DNA from: an uncultured Oscillospiraceae bacterium
GTDB taxonomy: Bacteria > Bacillota > Clostridia > Oscillospirales > Oscillospiraceae
Direction: 5' to 3'
Length of the DNA stretch: 12,136 nucleotides
Assembly: GCA_900752285.1 (NCBI GenBank)
Contig: CAADUW010000218.1
Coordinates: forward strand, 1-12,136
Part shown: in pieces, positions 7,074-12,136 of the stretch
Layout of the letters: each line of letters begins with the position of its first letter
How positions within the stretch are numbered: the stretch's first letter is position 1
Program-made: the position numbers and the translations under genes
The notes under the pieces: model-generated
Told to the model about the DNA's origin: nothing
The model's database searches: none
Seen by the model: the letters and a program-made list of their open reading frames with translations, nothing else

Positions 7074-7417
7074 TGCACGAGCTGGGCGTCGTATTTCATA
7101 TCGCGGACAGCGTGGTCAGGATCGCTGAGGAAAATCAGGCGGAGCACGTCCGCAAGGTGGTTCTGCAGATCGGCGAGGTCTCCACGGTGATCCCGTCCTA
7201 CCTCATTGATGTGTGGAACTGGAATTGCAAGCGGGTCCCCCAGCTGGAGGGATGTGAGCTCCTGTGGGAGCCTATTCCTGCCATTACCTACTGTGAAGCC
7301 TGCGGCAAAACCTATCCCACTGTCCCCCAGGGCAAGATCTGTCCCCACTGCGGAAGCGACCGCACTTACCTCCAGCAGGGCAACGAGCTGGAAATCAAGG
7401 AAATCGCGGTAGAATAG
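7073..7417 (+). CDS. hypA: HypA, nickel metallochaperone
   Basis: The 114-residue protein matches HypA in length and in both defining sites. The N-terminal MHELG supplies His2 and Glu3 of the nickel site, and a structural zinc site is formed by CEAC (C74, C77) and CPHC (C90, C93). HypA receives nickel and passes it on with HypB during hydrogenase (or urease) maturation. The start ATG overlaps the TGA of the flavoprotein gene (TGATG), so translation is coupled. This fixes the start, which otherwise could be drawn further upstream in an open frame that runs inside the flavoprotein gene. It is the last gene of the operon, followed 5 nt later by a strong hairpin. No hypC, hypD, hypE, hypF or hydrogenase subunit gene lies nearby. 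Confidence 0.93.
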   Translation: MHELGVVFHIADSVVRIAEENQAEHVRKVVLQIGEVSTVIPSYLIDVWNWNCKRVPQLEGCELLWEPIPAITYCEACGKTYPTVPQGKICPHCGSDRTYLQQGNELEIKEIAVE

Positions 7418-7422
7418 AAGAA

Positions 7423-7458
7423 GGGGGCTGCTGCAAAACGAATTTTGCAGCAGCCCCC
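7423..7458 (+). terminator. Terminator hairpin of the hypB-hypA operon
   Basis: A perfect 16-bp stem GGGGGCTGCTGCAAAA with its complement around CGAA begins 5 nt after the hypA stop. No T-run follows directly, but the next hairpin (about 7464-7495, inside the repeat) carries a run of six T in its right arm. The same 36-bp hairpin, differing only in one loop base, recurs at 7664-7699. Confidence 0.7.
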
Positions 7459-7576
7459 GAGACTGTCAAAAAAGGGCTTTGCCCTTTTTTGACAAAAGGA
7501 TTGCAGTCTGCCGCGCGCACGCCTTGCCCGCCTACGGCGGACAATTCGCACACTTGCAGCCTGATAGGTATTTTCT
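7459..7576 (-). repeat. Dispersed intergenic repeat, module A, copy 2
   Basis: This is the inverted counterpart of 1-118, with equal length (118 nt) and 8 hand-counted mismatches. It starts directly at the end of the hypA terminator hairpin with GAGACTGTCAAAAAAGGG, exactly as copy 1 starts after its operon's terminator. The loop-closing pair of the GTA hairpin changes from T-A in copy 1 to C-G here, so pairing is kept. Its far end, ATTTTCTGTC, forms a 10-bp inverted repeat (7570-7579 with 7593-7602) with the start of module B. Confidence 0.92.
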
Positions 7577-7587
7577 GTCAGGTACAT

Positions 7588-7662
7588 GCCCCGACAGAAA
7601 ATGATCAGAATCTCTTTGCCGCCTGCGGGCGGCAAACTCTGCGAGGCTTTTTTGATACGCTG
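7588..7662 (-). repeat. Dispersed intergenic repeat, module B, copy 1
   Basis: This 75-nt block recurs in opposite orientation at 12039-12113 with two mismatches by hand alignment. Read on the minus strand it begins CAGCGTATCAAAAAAGCC directly after the hairpin that ends the VWA operon. It contains a 9-bp stem TTTGCCGCC (7615-7623) with its complement (7628-7636). Its outer end shares the core TRTCAAAAAAG with the outer end of module A, so A plus B together resemble an element with imperfect terminal inverted repeats of about 205 nt. Confidence 0.92.
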
Positions 7663-7663
7663 A

Positions 7664-7699
7664 GGGGGCTGCTGCAAAATGAATTTTGCAGCAGCCCCC
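7664..7699. terminator. Terminator hairpin at the 3' end of the VWA operon, twin of 7423-7458
   Basis: A perfect 16-bp stem with the same arms as the hypA-side hairpin lies 63 nt beyond the stop of the minus-strand VWA gene. On the plus strand it is followed by TTTT; on the minus strand there is no T-run. It probably terminates the minus-strand operon and backs up termination of the plus-strand one. Confidence 0.6.
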
Positions 7700-7762
7700 T
7701 TTTACGCGCAGAGCGTTCTGTTTTGGGACACGGCAAAGCTGACCGTGCATATCTTTACGGGT

Positions 7763-9040
7763 TCAGGATGCAGACAGCTTTCTGCATGCGGCGGTGAGTT
7801 CCCGGAGGGTGCTGCAGGACACCATGGCGCAGCGGGAGGAGAAAGCGGCGACGCTGCGAAGATACTGCCATTTGCTCTCCGGGATGGGGTTCAGCCACAG
7901 AACCCGGCCGCTTCTCCGTCTGGCTTCCTCCAGCGCCAGCAGCGCCCGCTGCTGGTCGATGGTCTTGGTGTCGGAGAGGATCAGCAGGGTGGTGCTGCCG
8001 GTCAGGACCTCAGGCCGCAGAGCGCACAGCCCGGCAAGGGCCGTGCCCAGATCCGTGCCCTTTCCGTAAATTCCGGACTGCCGGACGTACTCCCGGAAGC
8101 GGTCCATATTTTGCAGGCGGAAGCTGTCTGCCTCCGTCAGGGCTTCGGAAAACAGAAATATCCGGGAATTTTCCGACACCCGGTTCAGGGACTGGATCAG
8201 CCGCAGCGCAAATTCCGAGAACTGCACCATGGAGCCGGATACGTCGCACAGAACCACCAGATGCCGCCGCCGGGGCGGGCGGTGCCGGAAGGACAGCCGG
8301 TAATTGACGCCGCCGGTTTCCAGCCCCCGGCGGATGGTTTTCCGGAAGTCCAGCTTGCCGGAGGCGCCCGCCTTCCGGTTCCGGTTTTCCAGCTCCCCGT
8401 TGATCTGCTGGGCGACCGTCTCAATGACCGCAATGGCGCGGGGAATTTCCGCATCCTGAAACTGGCTGATGTCCCGGTAAAGCACGCCCAGCTCCGGGTC
8501 CAGCTCCCGGCAGTCCTGTCCGGCGTTTTCCATGAGCATCTGCTGCTCCATGATGGCCCGGGCAAAGACGGAGTGGATGAATTCACTGTAAAGCGCCGGG
8601 TTCCGCTCGGCGTTGTTCCGGTACCGGTCCAGAAAGTTTTTCAGCCGCTGCCGGGATTCCTCGCTCATCCGGGTATAGGTCTCCTGCTGCTGTTCGGACA
8701 GGTGTACCTGCCCGGACATGCCGTCCAGCTCCTGCTGGGCTTCCTCCCGGGCTTCCCGCTGACGCTGCTCCTCCTGGGCCTGCTGCCGGGCCTGCTCCCG
8801 GATGGTTTCCTCCGGCAGAAAAAAGCCGTCAAAGACCCGGTCAAACAGGAGCTGCTCATCCCGGGACTTGGCGTAGACCGTCCGCAGAGCGGTTTTGACC
8901 TGCTCCCGGTCGTCCATGCCGATGTTCAGCAGAATTTCCGCTCCGTCCGCCGTTTCCCGGGGGCCGATGGGCAGACCCTTCTGCCGCAGGAGCCGGGAAA
9001 AGGCGGCGAGTCGCTCCAGATATGCAGTCGTTTCATCCAT
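7763..9040 (-). CDS. VWA-domain protein, CoxE-like partner of a MoxR ATPase
   Basis: The 425-residue protein has an N-terminal helical part, a Glu/Gln/Arg-rich likely coiled coil (about 78-140), and a C-terminal von Willebrand A domain from about 258. The metal-ion-dependent adhesion site is complete: DVSGS (266-270), T329 in GKGTDLG, and D357 in LSDTKT. No signal peptide or membrane segment is seen, so it is cytoplasmic. CoxE-type proteins act with MoxR-family ATPases in target remodelling or cofactor insertion; in aerobic CO oxidisers CoxD and CoxE mature the Mo-Cu site. That specific role cannot be transferred here, because no molybdenum hydroxylase gene is visible. The start ATG overlaps the end of the ATPase gene by 8 nt (ATGGATGA), so the two are translationally coupled. 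It is the last gene of the operon. Confidence 0.85.
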   Translation of the reverse strand: MDETTAYLERLAAFSRLLRQKGLPIGPRETADGAEILLNIGMDDREQVKTALRTVYAKSRDEQLLFDRVFDGFFLPEETIREQARQQAQEEQRQREAREEAQQELDGMSGQVHLSEQQQETYTRMSEESRQRLKNFLDRYRNNAERNPALYSEFIHSVFARAIMEQQMLMENAGQDCRELDPELGVLYRDISQFQDAEIPRAIAVIETVAQQINGELENRNRKAGASGKLDFRKTIRRGLETGGVNYRLSFRHRPPRRRHLVVLCDVSGSMVQFSEFALRLIQSLNRVSENSRIFLFSEALTEADSFRLQNMDRFREYVRQSGIYGKGTDLGTALAGLCALRPEVLTGSTTLLILSDTKTIDQQRALLALEEARRRSGRVLWLNPIPESKWQYLRSVAAFSSRCAMVSCSTLRELTAACRKLSAS

Positions 9041-9914
9041 GGCAGTGTCCGCAGTGCCCCGTCAGTTCTTTGGCAAGACCTTCGGAATTCAGAAGCTCCA
9101 GATCCTCGTTGTTTTTCAGCAGGAATCCGCCGGTCAGCCGGAGAGCGTCCGGCGTCAGTTCCCGGATGCCGAGAGCCTCCAGCGCCGCCGCCCAGTCCAG
9201 CGTTTCGGCAATGGAGGGCTTTTTGAGAATGGCGTCCTGGGTGCGAAGCTTCTGGACCGCCAGCGCCACCTGAGCGGCAAGCCGGTCGTCCACATGGGGC
9301 AGCTTCTCCCGAAGAATCGCCAGCTCCTTGTCAAAGTCCGGGTAATCAATATAGAGGTAGGCGCACCGTCTGCGCAGCGCTTCACTGAGGGGACGGGCGC
9401 GGTTGGAGGTCAGTACCACAAAGGGCACGGTTTTCGCCCGGATAGTGCCGACCTCCGGCACGGTCACCTGCATTTCGCTGAGCATTTCCAGCAGAAACGC
9501 TTCAAATTCCTCGTCCGCCTTGTCGATCTCGTCGATCAGCAGTACCACGGGTTTTTCCGAGCGGATGGATTTCAGCAGGGGACGCTCCAGCAGGTATTCG
9601 TCGCTGAACAGAGAGCGGGTCAGCGCGTCCCGGTCCTCCTGCCGGTTTACCTGAATGGCCAGCAGCTGCTTCTGGTAGTTCCACTCGTAGAGAGCCTTGC
9701 TTTCCTCCAGCCCCTCGTAGCACTGGAGCCGCACCAGCTCCCGGTCAAGGACGGAGGCCATTACCTTGGCGACCTCCGTCTTGCCCACACCGGCAGCACC
9801 CTCAATAAGGAGAGGACGGCCCAGCGTCAGGGCGACGTGGAGCACGGTAGCCAGAGTGTCGTCAAATACATAATGGGTCTGCCCCATTTTTTCTTTCAGT
9901 TCCTGAATGGTCAT
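9033..9914 (-). CDS. MoxR/CoxD-type AAA+ ATPase
   Basis: The 293-residue AAA+ ATPase has Walker A GAAGVGKTE (39-47), Walker B LLIDEID (125-131), sensor-1 LTSN (168-171) and an arginine-finger region RRRC (181-184). It lacks membrane segments. MoxR-family ATPases form rings that work with a VWA protein, encoded here immediately downstream with an 8-nt overlap. The chosen start is ATG 9914 with GGAGG upstream; a longer open frame running back to 10082 overlaps the DUF975 gene in another frame and lacks MoxR features. The C-terminus is unusual: it ends HCGHCHG, which includes a CxxCH pattern (C288, C291, H292). Heme attachment is improbable in a cytoplasmic protein, but metal binding is possible. 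Confidence 0.88.
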   Translation of the reverse strand: MTIQELKEKMGQTHYVFDDTLATVLHVALTLGRPLLIEGAAGVGKTEVAKVMASVLDRELVRLQCYEGLEESKALYEWNYQKQLLAIQVNRQEDRDALTRSLFSDEYLLERPLLKSIRSEKPVVLLIDEIDKADEEFEAFLLEMLSEMQVTVPEVGTIRAKTVPFVVLTSNRARPLSEALRRRCAYLYIDYPDFDKELAILREKLPHVDDRLAAQVALAVQKLRTQDAILKKPSIAETLDWAAALEALGIRELTPDALRLTGGFLLKNNEDLELLNSEGLAKELTGHCGHCHG

Positions 9915-9930
9915 ACCGTACCTCCGCCGG

Positions 9931-10953
9931 TTACAGATCGCCCTGCTGCTTCGCAAGGTCAAAGATGTTGCCCAGCACCACGCCGTCCGTGGGCTGCTGT
10001 CTGGGGACAATGGCGTCATAGGCACCGGCATAGGTGACCTCCACCTTTGCCAGCGCGAAATAGTAGACCGCAAAGTCCGCAATCAGGGACAGGGCAAAGA
10101 ACAGGAAATAGCTGACTGTTCCGGACAGAGGCAGGGACACACCCACAAGGGACAGAACCACATCGCCGTAAGCCAGCACGGCTGCCGCCGCCAGCAGCAG
10201 ATAGTACCACCAGAAGCTCAGATCCACCCGGAACAGCCGCATTTTGTTGCCCTGCATCAGCACCCGGCTGGCACGCAGGGCGGCGAAGGCGCCCATGTCC
10301 GGCCGGTCCAGAATCACGTAGTTCACCATCCGGTACCGGTAGGTGAGCAGGACGGTGAGGGCCATGAAGAGAAGGCCGAAAATGATCATGAGAGGGCGCA
10401 GCTGCCCCATGAGCACCATTGCGGTGGCAGGATCCAGCTGAGGCACGCCGCCGTTCAGGACGGAACCGCCCGCAATCAGGGGCGTGATGGTGGAGACAAA
10501 ATCCTCCGAGAAGGGGGAGAACATGAATACCGCCATGGAGACGTAGAAGCTGCCGATGCCCACCGCAAGATAAATGAGAGTTTGCAGCAGGGTGCACCGG
10601 AGCAGCAGCCAGAACCGCTCAAGCCCCGCCTTCAGGGTCCGGGGAGACACAAACTGCCCCCGGGCGATCCGCAGAGCGGCAGCGGAAAAGCCCAGCCCCA
10701 GACACGCCGTGACGCAGAACTGGACAATGGGCAAAATGGTATTGACGGTGGACAGCAGGGTCCGCAGATGCATGCTGCCAAGCCCGCCGGTGTTGGAAAT
10801 GGCGCCGTCCAGCATGTACTGCGCGGTGGTGGACACCGCGGCAAGTCCAAGCACGATGGCGGTGTAGATCAGGACAATGTTCCGGGCAGCGGGAGCCTGC
10901 GCAAGACGCTGCCGGGTATCTTCCCGCAGCTGGCGGGCAGAAGGAATGTTCAT
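9931..10953 (-). CDS. DUF975-family multi-pass membrane protein
   Basis: The protein has 340 residues with about six hydrophobic segments (roughly 25-41, 73-94, 117-145, 187-204, 249-271 and 279-302). The block RYRMVNYVILDRPDMGAFAA, then SRVLMQGNKMRLFRVDLSFWWYY, is the signature of DUF975, a membrane family common in Firmicutes with no established function. The start is taken at ATG 10953, with AAAGGT upstream; an in-frame ATG at 10989 is possible, and the frame stays open to 11130, upstream of the likely transcription start. It is the first gene of the operon, 16 nt ahead of the ATPase. A membrane anchor or client for the MoxR-VWA pair is a reasonable inference, not shown. Confidence 0.8.
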   Translation of the reverse strand: MNIPSARQLREDTRQRLAQAPAARNIVLIYTAIVLGLAAVSTTAQYMLDGAISNTGGLGSMHLRTLLSTVNTILPIVQFCVTACLGLGFSAAALRIARGQFVSPRTLKAGLERFWLLLRCTLLQTLIYLAVGIGSFYVSMAVFMFSPFSEDFVSTITPLIAGGSVLNGGVPQLDPATAMVLMGQLRPLMIIFGLLFMALTVLLTYRYRMVNYVILDRPDMGAFAALRASRVLMQGNKMRLFRVDLSFWWYYLLLAAAAVLAYGDVVLSLVGVSLPLSGTVSYFLFFALSLIADFAVYYFALAKVEVTYAGAYDAIVPRQQPTDGVVLGNIFDLAKQQGDL

Positions 10954-11076
10954 GAAAATCTTACCTTTCTGTTCTGTGGAAACGGCCATGAAGTGCCGCC
11001 GGCTCTCCCGGATACGGGCGAAGGGCTCCTGCACGGTCTGCAAAGTTTTGATTTCTCCAATTTTCCACTCTCCTAT

Positions 11077-11105
11077 GTTATAAACCATTCCGAAAGAAAT
11101 AGCAA
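11077..11105 (-). promoter_or_regulatory. Putative sigma-A promoter of the DUF975-MoxR-VWA operon
   Basis: On the minus strand TTGCTA (11100-11105) and TATAAC (11077-11082) are exactly 17 nt apart. The predicted start near 11070 gives a leader of about 115 nt before ATG 10953. Confidence 0.65.
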
Positions 11106-11123
11106 ATGAAATTTTTATGACGG

Positions 11124-11152
11124 TAGCCATTTCACGGGAAATGTGGTATAAT
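11124..11152 (+). promoter_or_regulatory. Putative sigma-A promoter of the XRE regulator
   Basis: The perfect -10 box TATAAT (11147-11152) carries an extended TGG just before it (11144-11146). TAGCCA (11124-11129), 17 nt upstream, is a 4-of-6 match to the -35 consensus. Transcription would start near 11159, leaving a leader of only about 25 nt. The -35 regions of the two divergent promoters are about 18 nt apart. Confidence 0.75.
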
Positions 11153-11173
11153 CCGGTAAACGATATTTACCGG
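11153..11173. promoter_or_regulatory. Palindromic operator candidate in front of the XRE gene
   Basis: CCGGTAAA and TTTACCGG form a perfect 8-bp dyad around CGATA. It begins at the base after the -10 box, covers the predicted transcription start and runs into the GGGGTG ribosome site. This is a classic position for autorepression by the XRE protein encoded just downstream. As RNA it could also form a hairpin that partly hides the ribosome site. Confidence 0.6.
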
Positions 11174-11183
11174 GGTGAAGAAG

Positions 11184-11984
11184 ATGGAGCTTGGTCAGAG
11201 ACTGCGGCAGGCGCGGCAGGCGGCGGGACTGTCCCAGCGGCAGCTGTGCGGGGACACCATTACCCGCAATATGCTTTCGCAGATCGAAAACGGAACCGCC
11301 AGACCCTCCATGCAGACACTGGAGATTCTGGCGGAGCGGCTGGGAAAGCCGCTGTCCTGGTTTCTGGACGAAAAAACGCTGCTTTCCAATAATACAGGGC
11401 TTATCCGGCAGACCCGGGAGGCCCTTGCTTCGGGCGGGCCTCTGCTTCCCCTTCTGCGGGACTATGCCGCTCCGGATCCGGTGTATGATCCGGAATACCG
11501 GCTTCTTTTGTGGACGGGGCTTTTGCGGGAGGCGGAAACCGCGCTGGAAACGGATCGCCCGGCCTATGCCCGGGAGCTGCTGGGGCGGGCGGAGATGCTG
11601 GAGGGGGAGCAGCCCCTTGCCGCATTTCCGGAGCTGACGGCGAGACGGCTGGCGCTCCTGTTCCGGGCAGAGCCGGTTCGCCGGGTTCCGCTGCCAAGTC
11701 TCGACGACCAGCTCCTGCTGCGGGCAGAGGCGGCAGAGGATCCGACCCGGGCGGCTGCTCTGCTGGATGCCTGCGAGGACCGGGAGAGTCCCCGGTGGAA
11801 TCTGCTCCGGGGAAGGTGCTATGTATCGGCAGAACTCTGGCAGGCGGCAGCGGCGTGCCTGCATCAGGCGGAAGCGGCCTGCCCGAAGGAAACCGCCCCT
11901 CTGCTGGAACGCTGCTGCAAGGAACAGGGCGACTTCCGCGGCGCATATTTTTACGCATGCAAACAAAGAGAATCGGACGGCTGA
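11184..11984 (+). CDS. XRE-family transcriptional regulator with helical C-terminal sensor-like domain
   Basis: The 266-residue protein has an N-terminal helix-turn-helix of the Cro/C1 type: ELGQRLRQARQAAGLSQRQL, then ITRNMLSQIENGTARPSMQTL, and an ERLGKPLSWFL helix closing the domain at about residue 61. The remaining 200 residues are leucine- and alanine-rich helical hairpins resembling TPR repeats, as in peptide- or ligand-sensing regulators of Firmicutes, though no exact subfamily is recognised. ATG 11184 is preferred because GGGGTG lies about 6 nt upstream; a GTG at 11175, three codons earlier, is in frame but overlaps that site. It is transcribed divergently from the DUF975 operon and is probably autoregulated through the adjacent palindrome. 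A DNA-binding cytoplasmic role is secure; its target and signal are not known. Confidence 0.85.
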   Translation: MELGQRLRQARQAAGLSQRQLCGDTITRNMLSQIENGTARPSMQTLEILAERLGKPLSWFLDEKTLLSNNTGLIRQTREALASGGPLLPLLRDYAAPDPVYDPEYRLLLWTGLLREAETALETDRPAYARELLGRAEMLEGEQPLAAFPELTARRLALLFRAEPVRRVPLPSLDDQLLLRAEAAEDPTRAAALLDACEDRESPRWNLLRGRCYVSAELWQAAAACLHQAEAACPKETAPLLERCCKEQGDFRGAYFYACKQRESDG

Positions 11985-12012
11985 GAGGGCCGCTGCCCAT
12001 ATTGAGAAAAAT

Positions 12013-12038
12013 CCCCGGGCGGAATTTTCCGCCCGGGG
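12013..12038. terminator. Terminator hairpin after the XRE gene
   Basis: CCCCGGGCGGAA and its exact complement form a 12-bp stem across a 2-nt centre, 28 nt after the XRE stop. On the plus strand no T-run follows; on the minus strand it is followed by ATTTTT. It therefore looks better suited to a minus-strand gene entering from beyond the right edge, and may serve both directions. Confidence 0.6.
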
Positions 12039-12113
12039 CAGCGTGTCAAAAAAGCCTCGCAGAGTTTGCCGCCCGCAGGCGGCAAAGGGATTCTGATCAT
12101 TTTCTGTCGGGGC
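12039..12113 (+). repeat. Dispersed intergenic repeat, module B, copy 2
   Basis: This 75-nt block matches 7588-7662 in reverse complement with two mismatches. It starts with CAGCGTGTCAAAAAAGCC at the last base of the terminator hairpin after the XRE gene and contains the same TTTGCCGCC stem (12065-12073 with 12078-12086). After GGGGC at 12113 the sequence no longer follows the 7459-7662 composite, so module B is not always joined to module A in the same way. Nothing recognisable is seen in 12114-12136. Confidence 0.9.
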
Positions 12114-12136
12114 GCACCCCAGGGTGGTCTCTCTTG

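Noticed and set aside
7418..7762. CRISPR-like array
   Set aside because: The repeated hairpins occur only twice, with no regular spacing and no cas genes; the structure is a composite of intergenic repeats and terminators.
7679..9226. Plus-strand open frame opposite the VWA gene
   Set aside because: It begins inside the terminator hairpin, lacks domains and is antisense to an intact MIDAS-containing protein.
9915..10082. N-terminal extension of the MoxR ATPase by 56 codons
   Set aside because: It overlaps the DUF975 coding region in another frame, does not resemble MoxR proteins, and a GGAGG site supports ATG 9914.
9907..11109. Plus-strand open frame opposite the DUF975 gene
   Set aside because: It is rich in Gln, His and Gly with no family resemblance and lies antisense to a well-formed membrane protein.
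11115..11966. Minus-strand open frame opposite the XRE gene
   Set aside because: It is antisense to a clear helix-turn-helix protein and has no domain of its own.

Overview
The window looks like a chromosomal segment of a strictly anaerobic, GC-rich member of the Clostridia, most likely Oscillospiraceae-like. The lineage call is an inference from four things: a 2-hydroxyacyl-CoA dehydratase pair, iron-sulfur and nickel enzymology, a DUF975 membrane protein (a family typical of Firmicutes), and GGAGG-type ribosome binding sites with G/C-rich third codon positions. No rRNA, tRNA, CRISPR array, transposase or phage gene was seen. Coding density is high, and the non-coding stretches are short and full of structure.

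Layout, left to right. (1) Positions 1-150 hold one copy of a dispersed intergenic repeat (module A) and a terminator hairpin. (2) On the minus strand, 3090 down to 164, lies an operon of two 2-hydroxyacyl-CoA dehydratase (HgdA/HgdB-type) subunits that abut exactly, followed by an unlisted 54-residue single-span membrane protein. (3) Positions 3091-3465 are a divergent, AT-rich control region with a promoter on each strand, a pair of GAAA-N8-TTTC dyads and a long leader hairpin. (4) On the plus strand, 3466-7417, lies hypB, then a 956-residue iron-sulfur flavoprotein, then hypA. The nickel-insertion genes bracket a large GltD/NfnB-like electron-transfer protein, and no hydrogenase structural gene is in view. 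(5) Positions 7418-7762, between convergent operons, hold two identical 36-bp hairpins flanking a composite of repeat modules A and B. (6) On the minus strand, 10953 down to 7763, lies an operon of a DUF975 membrane protein, a MoxR/CoxD-type AAA+ ATPase and a CoxE-type von Willebrand A protein. (7) Positions 10954-11183 are a second divergent control region, with a strong promoter and a perfect 21-bp palindrome in front of (8) a plus-strand XRE-type regulator (11184-11984). (9) The right end has a terminator hairpin and a third repeat copy (module B).

How the parts fit. The dehydratase pair would remove water from a 2-hydroxyacyl-CoA in amino-acid or organic-acid fermentation, but its ATP-driven activator is not in the window. 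HypA and HypB are nickel-delivery proteins, and their translational coupling to the flavoprotein suggests a shared process or shared nickel-dependent target. The MoxR-VWA pair is a general chaperone-like module that remodels a target or inserts a cofactor; DUF975 may anchor it to the membrane. The most distinctive non-coding signal is the two-module repeat: each copy starts directly after an operon's terminator hairpin, in a fixed orientation relative to that operon.
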